A stretch of 64,000 bases of DNA from Pseudobdellovibrionaceae bacterium. GTDB taxonomy: Bacteria > Bdellovibrionota > Bdellovibrionia > Bdellovibrionales > UBA1609. The stretch's first letter is position 1, and the number at the start of each line of letters is the position of its first letter. Position numbers and translations under genes: made by a program. The notes under the pieces are model-generated. The model worked only from the letters and a program-made list of their open reading frames with translations, searched no databases and had not been told where the DNA came from. Below, one piece after another: positions 1 through 8,784 of this stretch. The stretch is taken from assembly GCA_947444305.1 (NCBI GenBank), contig CANEZP010000001.1, positions 268,151 to 332,150 of the forward strand, given 5' to 3'.

Positions 1-257
1 TTCGCATCTCAACTTCAAAGCTCAACAAGTTCTTTACCGACGTCATCAAGATGGCGCCGGCCCCGGTTTACGGCGTGCACGACGTGAAGTTTTACTACCT
101 CACGCAAACGCAGCAATCGCCGCCCAGCTTCATCGCGTTCGCCAATCACCCCGAAGGTGTGACGCCCGCGTACCGCCGGTTCCTAACGAAGAAGATCCAG
201 GAAAACTGGAACCTCAAGGGGATCCCGTTAAGAATTTTCGTGATGGAGAAGCACTAA
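1..257 (+). CDS. der: GTPase Der, C-terminal end (partial)
   Basis: The frame is open from the window edge and ends at TAA 255-257; codons can be read from base 3, giving R-I-S-T-S-K-L-N-K-F-F. The visible 85 or so residues match the C-terminal KH-like domain of Der/EngA: the I-S-T-S-K-L-N-K entry helix, the P-P-S-F-I-A-F-A-N strand, Y-R-R-F-L, and the closing G-I-P-L-R-I-F-V. Der is a double-GTPase needed for 50S ribosome maturation. Both GTPase domains lie upstream of the window, so activity cannot be judged. An internal ATG at 51 is not a real start, because the family sequence continues upstream of it. The next gene begins 4 bases after the stop. Confidence 0.88.
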   Translation, partial: RISTSKLNKFFTDVIKMAPAPVYGVHDVKFYYLTQTQQSPPSFIAFANHPEGVTPAYRRFLTKKIQENWNLKGIPLRIFVMEKH

Positions 258-261
258 GTCC

Positions 262-1665
262 ATGCCCCACCAGAAGGTCCCGGTCTTCGGCACGCGTTTA
301 GGTTTTTATCTCGCGGCGATCGGCTCGGCCTTCGGACTCGGTAATCTTTGGCGCTTTCCCTACGTCGTGACCGACAACGGGGGCGGCGCGTTCGTTCTGC
401 TTTATTTATTTTTCGTGTTCCTGCTCGGCATGCCGTTCCTTATCGCAGAGCTTACGCTCGGTAAAATCTCACGATCTTCTTTAAGTCCCGCGTTGGCCAA
501 GCTCGCCGGCAATCGCTATCAAGTGCGCGAGATGCGAGAGGTCGCCGTCATTCCCGGTTGGGTCAGTTGGTGTTTGCGTCACTTGAGTTGGATGAGTCTC
601 TTGATCACGGTCGTCGTGCTTGCGTACTACGCGGTGATCAGCGGCTGGGTGCTGCATTTTTTCATGCAGCTGTTGGTGGCGTTGGTCGACCCGGCGTCGT
701 TCCAACCCGAGAACGCTTTGCGCGTGCTTTTAAAAAACGGTTGGCTGCAGGTGGCGTTGACCAGCGTTCACTTGCTGGTCGTGGCCGTGATCGTCGCTAA
801 GGATCTTGAACTTGGTTTGGAAAAGTGGGTCGGCTACTGTATGCCGGCCTTCGTGCTTTTGTTGCTGGCGCTCGCCGTGCAAAGCGTGCAACTGCCGTCG
901 AGCCCCGAGGCCTTACGCTTTTTATTTTACCCTGACTTTTCTAAGTTAACGTTAGCTTCGCCGGGTCAAGCGCTCGGGCATGTGTTCTTCACGCTCTCGG
1001 TCGGGTTCGGCAGCATGGTGACCTTCGGTTCGTACCTGCGCGAAAAAGCTTTTATCCCGATGGCGGGCTTCCGGGTTTGTACGCTCGATTCGATGATCTC
1101 GCTTTGGGCGGGTGTCATGATTTTCCCGCTCGTGATTTACGGTAGTGCGGGTTTTAACGGGCCGCAGTTGTTGTTCCAAACGGTTCCGCGCTTGGTGAAA
1201 GAGCTTCCGAACGGAAATTGGTTCGGCGTCGGCTTTTTTCTTTGTCTTTACCTGGCTTCGCTCGGCGCGAGCATCGGTTTATTCGAAACGGTCGTGGCTA
1301 ATATGCGCGAAGTGCGCCGGATCCCGCGGGCGCGCGGGGCCGCGCTGGCGGCCCTTCTTTGCTTCGTCATCGCGGTCGGCCCGGCGCTCTCGAGTAGCGT
1401 GCTCAGCGACGTGAAGATCGGCAAGCGCGGCCTGCTCGAATTTCTGGACGGCGCGCTCATCAATTGGTTTTTGCCGATCTCGGCCTTATTGATCACGCAG
1501 GTCGTCTGTTGGCTTTTGAAAAAAGATTTAGTCATGGCCGAATTCGTCGATCCGAATTCACCCGGCAGCGAAAAGATCTACCGGCATTGGCTTTTTATTT
1601 TGCGTTACCTCGCGGGCCCGATCGTCGCGATCGCGCTGCTGTTGCAATTCATCGCTTTATTTTAG
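262..1665 (+). CDS. Sodium-dependent transporter, NSS (SNF/LeuT) family
   Basis: 467 residues, strongly hydrophobic, about 11-12 predicted membrane helices. Residues 14-50 carry the family hallmark of TM1 (AAIGSAFGLGNLWRFPY, then N-G-G-G-A-F), the unwound helix that holds substrate and Na+ in LeuT-type symporters. Residues about 240-260 (F-F-T-L-S-V-G-F-G-S-M-V-T-F-G-S-Y) match TM6, the second binding segment. The family imports amino acids or related solutes with Na+; the substrate cannot be told from sequence. It follows der by 4 bases and may be co-transcribed, although the ribosome-binding site is weak. The stop lies 12 bases from the convergent lytic transglycosylase. Confidence 0.9.
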   Translation: MPHQKVPVFGTRLGFYLAAIGSAFGLGNLWRFPYVVTDNGGGAFVLLYLFFVFLLGMPFLIAELTLGKISRSSLSPALAKLAGNRYQVREMREVAVIPGWVSWCLRHLSWMSLLITVVVLAYYAVISGWVLHFFMQLLVALVDPASFQPENALRVLLKNGWLQVALTSVHLLVVAVIVAKDLELGLEKWVGYCMPAFVLLLLALAVQSVQLPSSPEALRFLFYPDFSKLTLASPGQALGHVFFTLSVGFGSMVTFGSYLREKAFIPMAGFRVCTLDSMISLWAGVMIFPLVIYGSAGFNGPQLLFQTVPRLVKELPNGNWFGVGFFLCLYLASLGASIGLFETVVANMREVRRIPRARGAALAALLCFVIAVGPALSSSVLSDVKIGKRGLLEFLDGALINWFLPISALLITQVVCWLLKKDLVMAEFVDPNSPGSEKIYRHWLFILRYLAGPIVAIALLLQFIALF

Positions 1666-1677
1666 CTTCAGATTTTT

Positions 1678-2484
1678 TTAAGAAGTAGCGGGGATGCGGC
1701 TCGGGCGCTTCTGCTCGGCTTTTTTCGCCGCTTTGGCTTCGGCGTCGATCTCAGAATAAAATTCGACGTAGTACTTCATGACGTGGCTCGGGTAATCCTT
1801 CGGCCAAATCTTTTCCGCCAGCGCTTCGTTCACGTTGCGCGCGCCCATATTGTAGGCGGCGAGGTAAAGCTGCGCGTGCGAATCAAATTTGCCGCGCAAG
1901 TGGTGTAAGAACGCGGTTCCGATACGTACGTTTTGGACCGGATCGAGCAGCGATTTGTCGCCCTTATATTTCAAGCCGTACATCTTGGCGATCCATTCTC
2001 CCGTTGCGGGACGGATCTGCATTAAACCGATTTCGTCTAGTTTGCCGAGCATCGCGGGATTGAAACTGCTCTCGCCCTGGATGACCGACATGATGAACAC
2101 GGGATCGAAGCCGTAGCGTTGGCTTTCGTCGATGATGGCCTGCGCGAGTTGTTCGTGCTTTTTACGGAATTTCTTCGGCAGGCGGGTCTTCGTCCACTCG
2201 TAAACGCGTGCGTTGATCTTCTTTACTTTTTCGCCGGAACGAACGGCGCTCGTCGGATAGTATTTGCCCAACAGTTCACGGGCGTGATCCAGGCGGACTT
2301 CACGTTGTATCACGCCGGCGGGTTTGCGGCGGCTCTTGTCTTTCCCGGCGTCGACGTTGGCGTGGACTTGCACGGTAAACAGAGCGGCGGAAAGAGCGGC
2401 GAATAGCGTGATGAAGCGCGTTCGGAACGGTACGGCCGAGCAAAAAGCCGGTATCGAATTGAGACGAGTTTCAAGTTCACGCAT
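1678..2484 (-). CDS. Lytic murein transglycosylase, SLT domain
   Basis: 268 residues. An uncleaved leader (residues about 22-43, ending V-H-A) precedes a basic linker and an SLT/goose-lysozyme domain from about residue 112. The catalytic Glu is E138 in Q-G-E-S-S-F-N-P; G-L-M-Q-I (about 153-157) and A-Y-N-M-G-A-R-N-V complete the family signature. It should cleave the MurNAc-GlcNAc bond in the periplasm with formation of 1,6-anhydroMurNAc. This fits the LD-carboxypeptidase and Mpl recycling genes elsewhere in the window. The N-terminus before the leader is long for a secreted protein, so a downstream start is possible. It is convergent with the NSS transporter, with a 12-base gap. Confidence 0.86.
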   Translation of the reverse strand: MRELETRLNSIPAFCSAVPFRTRFITLFAALSAALFTVQVHANVDAGKDKSRRKPAGVIQREVRLDHARELLGKYYPTSAVRSGEKVKKINARVYEWTKTRLPKKFRKKHEQLAQAIIDESQRYGFDPVFIMSVIQGESSFNPAMLGKLDEIGLMQIRPATGEWIAKMYGLKYKGDKSLLDPVQNVRIGTAFLHHLRGKFDSHAQLYLAAYNMGARNVNEALAEKIWPKDYPSHVMKYYVEFYSEIDAEAKAAKKAEQKRPSRIPATS

Positions 2485-2590
2485 ACCTTTGAGTAGTGCA
2501 AAGGCACGCCCGTTGAAACACGGGCTAAGTTACTGAAGTATGTGCGTGAAAATGGCGAACTAACAGACAGTGTATGGCGGGCTAGACAGT

Positions 2591-3385
2591 CTAAAAATTG
2601 ACCCCGAGCACGCCGAGCATCGTGTACGTATCGCCGTTCGGGTATTTGCCCGTGGCTTCGTTGTCTTTAAACCGGATTTGGGTGTTCTCATTTTGGAAAT
2701 TGACCATCTGGTACATGAGCTGGCCGCCGAAATACATCTTGTTTCTGAGCAGTGGAAGCTCGATGCCCACGCCGGCGTCGAAGCCCATCGCGCCTTCTTT
2801 ACCAAAACCCTGAACGCCCGCGAGATTCGTCGTGCGGTCCACGCGCGTGAAGCCCGCGATGATGTACGGATTAAATTTAGCGAGACCCTTCGTTACGTTT
2901 TGCGTGTTCAGGTAGTACTTCATGTCGATGCCGAACGACGTAATGCCCACGTTTCCGGTTTGGCGAATACCGCTCGAGGCCGACTTGATTTGGAATTTAT
3001 GATCACTCGTTAAAAAGCTGAATTGCAGGGCGAAACGCAGATCGAAGAAGTAGGCGAGGTATAAACCAAAACCGGGCGAAGTTTGGTAGAGCGAGCCCAT
3101 TCCGCCGGTGAAGCCACGTAAGCCACCCATGAAACCCACGGTGACGAAGCGACCGTTACGGAAGAAGTTGATGTCGGCTTCTTCCTCCTGAGCCTCGTCG
3201 AACTCCGAGTAGTCCGCGAAGGGATCGTAAGTGTCATCGGCATCAAACTGCGCCAAGCGGTATTGCGAATCGGGCGGCTCCGAAGGGCCGCTAAGATTGA
3301 ACTCGCCGGCACGCGCGGGCAGGGCCGCGGTCAGGCCTAAAAGGACTACAAAGCTTGCGATTTTATTAAGCAGACTTACATTCAT
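2591..3385 (-). CDS. Outer-membrane beta-barrel protein, unknown role
   Basis: 264 residues from the ATG at 3385, chosen over GTG 3394 because GAGGG lies at proper spacing from the ATG but abuts the GTG. A signal peptide ends P-A-R-A-G near residue 27. An acidic linker rich in D and E (about 45-75) follows, then alternating hydrophobic strands and a terminal Phe (V-L-G-V-N-F), typical of BAM-inserted small outer-membrane barrels (OmpW/OmpA-like size). Pattern R-F-A-L-Q-F-S-F-L and K-M-Y-F-G-G-Q-L-M-Y-Q support a barrel. I do not recognise a specific family. Monocistronic; its promoter should lie in the 176-base gap shared with purM. Confidence 0.6.
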   Translation of the reverse strand: MNVSLLNKIASFVVLLGLTAALPARAGEFNLSGPSEPPDSQYRLAQFDADDTYDPFADYSEFDEAQEEEADINFFRNGRFVTVGFMGGLRGFTGGMGSLYQTSPGFGLYLAYFFDLRFALQFSFLTSDHKFQIKSASSGIRQTGNVGITSFGIDMKYYLNTQNVTKGLAKFNPYIIAGFTRVDRTTNLAGVQGFGKEGAMGFDAGVGIELPLLRNKMYFGGQLMYQMVNFQNENTQIRFKDNEATGKYPNGDTYTMLGVLGVNF

Positions 3386-3561
3386 GTTTTTCACCCTCGG
3401 CCCGATCTTAAATTAAGCCATACTTTGCCCCTGAGTTCCAAATGGAAACGTCGGCGTATCGTCCTGAGACGGGGCACATTACGTTGAATTCTCCTCCTCG
3501 CTTTGGTAGTTAGACCTCATTCGAACTTATCCCTCACGCTTTCCAATTTTAGGAGGCCAGT

Positions 3562-4584
3562 TTGGCCATCGATTATAAGCAATCGGGCGTTGACGTCGAG
3601 GCGGGTGACGCCCTCGTAGATTGGCTCAAAGCGACCGCGCCGGCCCGCTGGCCCCACCAAGACAAATTGGTCGAGGGCATCGGTGGTTTCGCCGCCCTTT
3701 TCCGCGCCGACTTCAAAGAATACCGCGAGCCTTGCCTGGTTAGTTGCACCGACGGTGTGGGCACTAAAATCAAAGTGGCCGTTCATTTCGAAAGTTACCG
3801 CGAAGTCGCGCAAGATCTGGTCGCGATGTGCGTCAACGACATGGTTTGCTCCGGCGCTAAACCTTTGTTCTTTTTGGATTATTACGCATCGGGCCGTCTT
3901 CGCTTGGACGCCGCGAAGGATTTCTTAGCCGGGGTCCAGGCCGCCTGCATCGAGAGTGATTGCGCGCTCATCGGAGGCGAAACCGCCGAGATGCCCGGCG
4001 TTTACGACGGCAATGACTTCGACTGCGCGGGCTTTTCGGTCGGCGTGGTCGATCGTCCCGAAGTTCTGGGCCGCCAGCGCGTGAAGCCAGGCATGAAGTT
4101 GCTGGCCATTGCGGCCTCGGGATTTCATTCGAATGGTTTTTCTCTTCTCAGAAAAGTATTTGCCGAAGACATGGACGCTTGGCGCGAGCAATTACTCAAG
4201 CCCACCGCCCTCTACGTCAAATTGGTGCACGCGGCGGTCAAAGCCGGCGGCGTCAACGCGATCGCGCACATTACCGGCGGCGGCATGGACAACGTACCCC
4301 GCGCGTTACCCGAAGGTTGCGCCGCACGTTTGAACGCTTGGCCCGTGCCCCCGCAATTTCTTGAAGTTAAAAAACGCAGCGGCATGAGCTGGGCTTCGAT
4401 GCTCACGACATTGAACTGCGGCGTCGGCATGGTTTGGGTCGTTGACGAATCCGCGGTCGAACAATTGATTCGCGTCGCGGGCGAGCAGGGCCACCGCGCT
4501 TGGGAATTAGGCGACGTTCTGGCCGGCGAGGGTGAGTCCTCGTGGCACCTCGCCGATCCGAAGTGGGAAGGTCTCGACACTTGA
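3562..4584 (+). CDS. purM: Phosphoribosylformylglycinamidine cyclo-ligase (AIR synthetase)
   Basis: 340 residues, the normal length. It converts FGAM plus ATP to AIR, step 5 of purine synthesis. Signatures seen: Y-K-Q-S-G-V-D-V near the N-terminus, the ATP/Mg segment C-T-D-G-V-G-T-K (about 55-62), V-A-M-C-V-N-D-M, G-G-E-T-A-E-M-P-G and the H-I-T-G-G-G motif. The start is TTG at 3562, supported by a near-perfect AGGAGG at 3551-3556; no ATG is suitably placed. It is the first gene of the purine operon, and its stop overlaps the start of the next gene (TTGA at 4581-4584). Confidence 0.96.
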   Translation: MAIDYKQSGVDVEAGDALVDWLKATAPARWPHQDKLVEGIGGFAALFRADFKEYREPCLVSCTDGVGTKIKVAVHFESYREVAQDLVAMCVNDMVCSGAKPLFFLDYYASGRLRLDAAKDFLAGVQAACIESDCALIGGETAEMPGVYDGNDFDCAGFSVGVVDRPEVLGRQRVKPGMKLLAIAASGFHSNGFSLLRKVFAEDMDAWREQLLKPTALYVKLVHAAVKAGGVNAIAHITGGGMDNVPRALPEGCAARLNAWPVPPQFLEVKKRSGMSWASMLTTLNCGVGMVWVVDESAVEQLIRVAGEQGHRAWELGDVLAGEGESSWHLADPKWEGLDT

Positions 4585-5786
4585 GCGATACGTGGTCCGT
4601 CAACATGATCAGCGCGTACGGCCGGGGCGAGACCCTCGCCCTCGCGTTGCAGGACATCGGCTTCGACGTTCAGATTATGGATTTCACCGAAGCCCTCGGG
4701 CCGGAGTTTGAGCGCGGGGTCGGGCCTTTTCCGGTCGCTTCGACGGCGTTCATCCCTAAACAAGAATCGTTTTTAAGCGAAGTCCGGCCGTTAAAGCGCG
4801 GCATCACCTTCTGGCTTCCCGACGGACCGCTGGAATTATCCGGTCCAATGAGTGATTTCTTCGCCGGCCGCGATCCCGCGATTAAGCATCTGCGCACTTC
4901 GCCGGGGCCTGATTTTGCTTCCGACTGGCTTCGCCGCTTCATGAAGATGTGGACCTCACCTTACCACTGGGACGCCTGGCAAGCTTCGGTCCCGCCGGTG
5001 ACTTTTCCTTACGCCGATAAAATCGGCTTAGTGCCCCCCACCAAAGAAGCGCGCGTGATGGGTTTCGAGCGTTTCCAGACTCTAGGAAATAAATATTTCG
5101 GCGCGGCGATCTTGCGTGATGTGCAGTTTGAAAATTCACGCATCCTCGAATTAGAAGTCGAAAGCGGACGCCGCGAGGCTTACCGTTCGCCGCAATGGAT
5201 CTGGTGTTTGTCTTCCGACGAAACCGACCGCGTCGGCGTCGAAGTGGCGCAAAGCCTGTTCCACGATAAAATCCGCCGGCCCGAGTGGCGCTGGATTTCC
5301 TTCCAGGGCCGTTGCGATCGCGGGCCGTGGTCTTCGGGTTTTCCTGAGTACACCGTCATGCTTAACGATCTGCATTTGCCGTGGGCCTACGCCAACATGA
5401 TGGTGTTGCGCTGGACCGAAAGCGACGTTTTTCAAGTCTGGATGAAAGTTCCGGCAAGCGCCTGCTTCAAAGAAGAGCGCCGCTTTGAGTGGGCCGAAGA
5501 AGCCCGCGCGCATCTGGTGAAACGTTTGCCGCTCGCCGGTTGGACCCTTGAACATACCGCTTGGTCGGTATGCCCGCATTCGTGCGTTTACGATTTATCC
5601 GTTCAAGAAGACAGCATCCCCGGTTGGAAAAACTGGGATTGGATCGCGCCCGAAACTTTGGCGCGTTTAGATATTTCCGCACGCCTCGAGCGTGAAGCCG
5701 CCGCTTACCAACGTTTGGTGAGTTGGCGCGCGGACCAAATGAAAAAACAAGGAGCCCGCCGTGATCAGCCGTTACACACGCCCTGA
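4581..5786 (+). CDS. Unknown protein in purine operon; degenerate FAD/NAD-binding-like fold
   Basis: About 401 residues if it begins at TTG 4581, which overlaps the purM stop as TTGA; an ATG at 4605 is an alternative, and an upstream start at 4542 would overlap purM needlessly. The N-terminus (S-A-Y-G-R-G-E-T-L-A-L-A-L-Q-D-I-G-F-D-V-Q-I-M-D) has the layout of a Rossmann beta-alpha-beta unit of flavin oxidoreductases, with a GxGxxG loop that is not canonical. Around residue 185-215 a strand/loop like the inner half of amine-oxidase folds recurs (L-R-D-V-Q-F-E-N-S-R-I). Tryptophan content is high. No catalytic residues are assignable. Its position between purM and purB with coupled ends suggests a role tied to purine synthesis or flavin status, but that is inference. 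Confidence 0.72.
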   Translation: MSDTWSVNMISAYGRGETLALALQDIGFDVQIMDFTEALGPEFERGVGPFPVASTAFIPKQESFLSEVRPLKRGITFWLPDGPLELSGPMSDFFAGRDPAIKHLRTSPGPDFASDWLRRFMKMWTSPYHWDAWQASVPPVTFPYADKIGLVPPTKEARVMGFERFQTLGNKYFGAAILRDVQFENSRILELEVESGRREAYRSPQWIWCLSSDETDRVGVEVAQSLFHDKIRRPEWRWISFQGRCDRGPWSSGFPEYTVMLNDLHLPWAYANMMVLRWTESDVFQVWMKVPASACFKEERRFEWAEEARAHLVKRLPLAGWTLEHTAWSVCPHSCVYDLSVQEDSIPGWKNWDWIAPETLARLDISARLEREAAAYQRLVSWRADQMKKQGARRDQPLHTP

Positions 5787-7101
5787 AATGGGTGACCTCT
5801 GGTCACAAGAAGAGCGCTTCCAGTGCTTGCTCGACGTCGAGCTCGCGGTGGCCAAAGCGCAAGCCTCGCTCAAGATCATTCCCGAAAAAGCGTATCGCGA
5901 TTTAAAATCGAAGGCGAAATTTTCCGTCAAGCGCATCGACGAGATCGAGAAGACCACCAAGCACGACGTCATCGCGTTCGTGTCGAACGTCGCCGAGAAC
6001 GTCGGCCCTTCGGGGCGGTACATGCATTACGGCATGACGTCGTCGGATGTGCTCGACACCGCGTTGTCGTTACAAATTTCGCGTGCCTCTTTGGTTTTGT
6101 TCACGCGCTTCGATAAAGTTGAAGCGGCCTTAGAAAAACTGGCTTCGAAACATAAGCATTCTTTGTCGGCGGGTCGTACGCACGGCATGCACGCCGAAGC
6201 GACTTCGTTCGGTTATAAGATGGCCGGTTTCCTGATGGAATTCCGGCGTACGCGCGCGCGGGTCGAACGCGCGGTCGAGCAAATGAAAATCGTTAAGCTG
6301 AGCGGCGCGGTCGGTACGTACTCTACGCAGCCGCCCGAAGTCGAAAAGCTGGTGGGCGAAACTTTAGGCTTCGTTCCAGAAAGCATCGCCACGCAAGTCA
6401 TCCCTCGCGATCGCCACGCCGAAATGATCTGGTCATTAGCCATGACGGGCGCCGCGATCGAACGATTGTGCGTCGAGATGCGCCACCTTCAGCGCACCGA
6501 GGTCGGCGAGGTGATCGAAAGCTTTACGCCCGGCCAAAAAGGTTCGTCGGCAATGCCGCATAAAAAGAATCCCATCAGCGCCGAGAATCTGACGGGCATC
6601 GCGCGTTTGCTCCGCGCCAACGCCGGCGCCGCTTTAGAAAACGTGGCGCTCTGGCACGAACGCGACATTTCACACTCCAGCGTCGAGCGCGTGATCTTTC
6701 CCGATTCGTTCATCATGGCCGACTACGCGCTCGACCGATTGGCTAAATTGCTTGAAGGTTTGTTCGTTAACGAAGACCGCATGAAGCGCAACATGGACCA
6801 ATCGCAGGGCGTTTTATTCTCGAGCCAAGTTTTGCTCGCGATGATCGACAAAGGTTTATCACGCGAAGAGGCCTACAAGTTGGTCCAGCGTGTGTGTCAC
6901 GATCTCGAGCCCGGCGATTCTTTAGAAGCACGTTTGCTCGCCGACCCCGAGGCCAGCCGTTTCGTCACGAAAGCTTCGCTCAAGCCCATTTTTAGCGGCG
7001 AGTCCCAGCGTCAACGTATCGATTCGATCATCGGTAAAGTTTTGAAAGGTAAAGGAAATGGAAAAGGTGAAAGCCGAACTTCTGTACGAAGGAAAAGCTA
7101 A
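5761..7101 (+). CDS. purB: Adenylosuccinate lyase
   Basis: 446 residues. It catalyses two fumarate eliminations, SAICAR to AICAR and adenylosuccinate to AMP. The fumarase/aspartase-superfamily signature G-S-S-A-M-P-H-K-K-N-P is present, as are the T-S-S-D-V-L-D-T and G-R-T-H-G-M-H-A-E active-site segments with the catalytic histidine. Start is GTG 5761 with AAGGAG at 5749-5754, so the gene overlaps the previous one by 26 bases. The last 15 residues (K-G-K-G-N-G-K-G-E-S-R-T-S-V-R-R-K-S) are basic, low in complexity and read through the beginning of purC, an overlap of 44 bases. Confidence 0.96.
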   Translation: MISRYTRPEMGDLWSQEERFQCLLDVELAVAKAQASLKIIPEKAYRDLKSKAKFSVKRIDEIEKTTKHDVIAFVSNVAENVGPSGRYMHYGMTSSDVLDTALSLQISRASLVLFTRFDKVEAALEKLASKHKHSLSAGRTHGMHAEATSFGYKMAGFLMEFRRTRARVERAVEQMKIVKLSGAVGTYSTQPPEVEKLVGETLGFVPESIATQVIPRDRHAEMIWSLAMTGAAIERLCVEMRHLQRTEVGEVIESFTPGQKGSSAMPHKKNPISAENLTGIARLLRANAGAALENVALWHERDISHSSVERVIFPDSFIMADYALDRLAKLLEGLFVNEDRMKRNMDQSQGVLFSSQVLLAMIDKGLSREEAYKLVQRVCHDLEPGDSLEARLLADPEASRFVTKASLKPIFSGESQRQRIDSIIGKVLKGKGNGKGESRTSVRRKS

Positions 7102-7786
7102 GAAGATGTACGCCGTCGTCGGGAGGCCCGAAGAAGTCTGGGTGGAGTATAAAGATTCACTCACGGCCTTTAACGCGCAAAAGACGGGCAGCTTCGCGGG
7201 CAAAGGCATGATCAACGCCAAGATCACTTCGCTGCTTTACGGGCGTTTGAAGAAGGCGGGCATTCCCACGCACTTGATCGCGGATGTTTCCGACACCGAG
7301 ATGATCTGCGAAAAGCTAACGATCATTCCGCTCGAAGTCGTCACCCGTAACCGCTTGGCGGGTTCGACCGCGAAGAAATTAGGCAAGGATGAAGGTACTT
7401 CGTTAGAGAAACCCTTGGTCGAGTTCTATTACAAAGACGATGCGCTCGGTGATCCATTCTTGAGCGATGACCAAGCGTTGATGATGAAAGCCGTGCCCGC
7501 GCGCGCCGATCTCGAAATTTTGAAAACGAAAGCATTAGAAATCAACCGCGTGCTGCGTGCCGAATTTGAGAAAGCCGGCCTTGAGCTGATCGATTTCAAA
7601 CTGGAGTTCGGCCGCAACGCTAAAAACGAAATCGTGTTGGCCGACGAAGTTTCGCCCGACACTTGCCGGCTCTGGGATTTCAAAACCGGCGAGAAGTTCG
7701 ACAAAGACCGCTTTCGCCGCGACCTCGGAAAAGTTGAAGAATCATACCAAGCCGTTTTGCACCGTCTTAAAGGAGAGCAGTCATGA
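7058..7786 (+). CDS. purC: Phosphoribosylaminoimidazole-succinocarboxamide synthase (SAICAR synthetase)
   Basis: 242 residues, standard for the bacterial enzyme. It joins CAIR and aspartate with ATP. Family motifs: L-L-Y-E-G-K-A-K-K-M-Y at the N-terminus (ATP-binding hairpin), V-V-T-R-N-R-L-A-G-S (about 88-97), L-I-D-F-K-L-E-F-G and the Mg/ATP motif L-A-D-E-V-S-P-D-T-C-R-L-W-D. ATG 7058 lies inside the 3' end of purB in another frame; AAAGG at 7045-7049 is its likely Shine-Dalgarno. Its stop overlaps the purS start (ATGA at 7783-7786), so purC and purS are translationally coupled. Confidence 0.96.
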   Translation: MEKVKAELLYEGKAKKMYAVVGRPEEVWVEYKDSLTAFNAQKTGSFAGKGMINAKITSLLYGRLKKAGIPTHLIADVSDTEMICEKLTIIPLEVVTRNRLAGSTAKKLGKDEGTSLEKPLVEFYYKDDALGDPFLSDDQALMMKAVPARADLEILKTKALEINRVLRAEFEKAGLELIDFKLEFGRNAKNEIVLADEVSPDTCRLWDFKTGEKFDKDRFRRDLGKVEESYQAVLHRLKGEQS

Positions 7787-8022
7787 AAATCGGAGTAAAA
7801 ATCCTCCCGCGCAATGAAGTCTTGGACACCCAAGGCCGCGCCGTCGAAGGAACTTTGAAAGCGCACGGCCGTGCCGTCAATCAAGCGCGCGTCGGTAAAT
7901 ACGTGCAGCTCGACGTGGCCGAAACCGACCAGGCGAAGGCGCTGGCCAAGGCCAAAGAGATCGCCGAATTCGTTTTGTACAATCCGTTGATCGAAACTTT
8001 TGAATTGGAAGTGGTGGGATGA
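7783..8022 (+). CDS. purS: FGAM synthase subunit PurS
   Basis: 79 residues, the expected size. PurS bridges PurQ and small-type PurL and helps channel ammonia in FGAM synthase. The pattern matches the family: I-L-P-R-N-E-V-L-D-T-Q-G-R-A-V, G-K-Y-V-Q-L-D-V, and the C-terminal A-E-F-V-L-Y-N-P-L-I-E-T-F-E. A strong AGGAGAG at 7770-7776 precedes ATG 7783. Start and stop are both coupled by ATGA overlaps, to purC and purQ, as expected for a 1:1:1-type complex. Confidence 0.94.
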   Translation: MKIGVKILPRNEVLDTQGRAVEGTLKAHGRAVNQARVGKYVQLDVAETDQAKALAKAKEIAEFVLYNPLIETFELEVVG

Positions 8023-8666
8023 AGCCGGTCGGTATCACACGCTTCCTCGGCACCAACTGCGACCGCGACGTGTGGCAGGCGGTGGAAGCCTTGGGACTTG
8101 CGCCCAAATGGCTTTGGTTCGAGGACCAATTTGATCCTAGTGATTATTCGGCGGTGGTCGTGCCGGGCGGCTTTTCGCACGGTGATTACTTGCGCTGCGG
8201 GGCCTTGGCCGCGAAAGCGCCCGTGATGAAATCGGTCAGCGAAGCCGCGGCTAAGGGTGCGCCCGTTTTGGGCATCTGCAACGGTTTTCAGATTCTTTGC
8301 GAAGCGCGTTTGTTGCCCGGAGTTTTGGTGCGTAATGAATCGCGTAAGTTTATCGACAAGTGGGTGACCCTAGCTCCCGCCGGCAAAACGCCGTGGCTGA
8401 AGCCTTCGGGCGGGCCGTTGCGGCTACCGGTCGCGCACGGCGAAGGTCGCTTTCATTCCGACGCCGAGGCTTTGAAAAAGTTGAATGATCAAGGGCAGAT
8501 CTGGCTCAAGTATAAAGACAATCCGAACGGATCTTTGGAAGACATCGCCGGCGTGACCAACGAAAAAGGCAACGTCGCGGGACTAATGCCGCACCCGGAG
8601 CGCGCGATCCACGACTGGATGGGCGGCGAAGATGGCCGCGCGATTTTAGGGACTTTGCTGAGCTAA
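8019..8666 (+). CDS. purQ: FGAM synthase subunit PurQ (glutaminase)
   Basis: 215 residues. A class I glutamine amidotransferase that supplies ammonia to PurL. The nucleophile is the Cys in L-G-I-C-N-G-F-Q-I-L (about residue 88); the His-Glu pair is in L-M-P-H-P-E-R-A near the C-terminus. G-G-F-S-H-G-D-Y-L-R-C-G-A is typical of PurQ. ATG 8019 overlaps the purS stop (ATGA). Together with purS and the 721-residue purL it shows this organism uses the three-subunit enzyme rather than the fused enterobacterial PurL. Confidence 0.95.
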   Translation: MKPVGITRFLGTNCDRDVWQAVEALGLAPKWLWFEDQFDPSDYSAVVVPGGFSHGDYLRCGALAAKAPVMKSVSEAAAKGAPVLGICNGFQILCEARLLPGVLVRNESRKFIDKWVTLAPAGKTPWLKPSGGPLRLPVAHGEGRFHSDAEALKKLNDQGQIWLKYKDNPNGSLEDIAGVTNEKGNVAGLMPHPERAIHDWMGGEDGRAILGTLLS

Positions 8667-8784
8667 GCGGGCTCGTCGAGGTAGCGGGCGATGCGGTGGA
8701 GAGTGACCGGCACAACGAAGCGAGCGGCAGCGGCCCGCGTTACCGAGTCGGCAGCGCGAAGCGTAAAAACAGTTTTTCGAACGA

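Noticed and set aside
3395-3561. Purine riboswitch or PUR-box upstream of purM
   Set aside because: I could not find the conserved junctions of a purine or PRPP riboswitch in the short leader.
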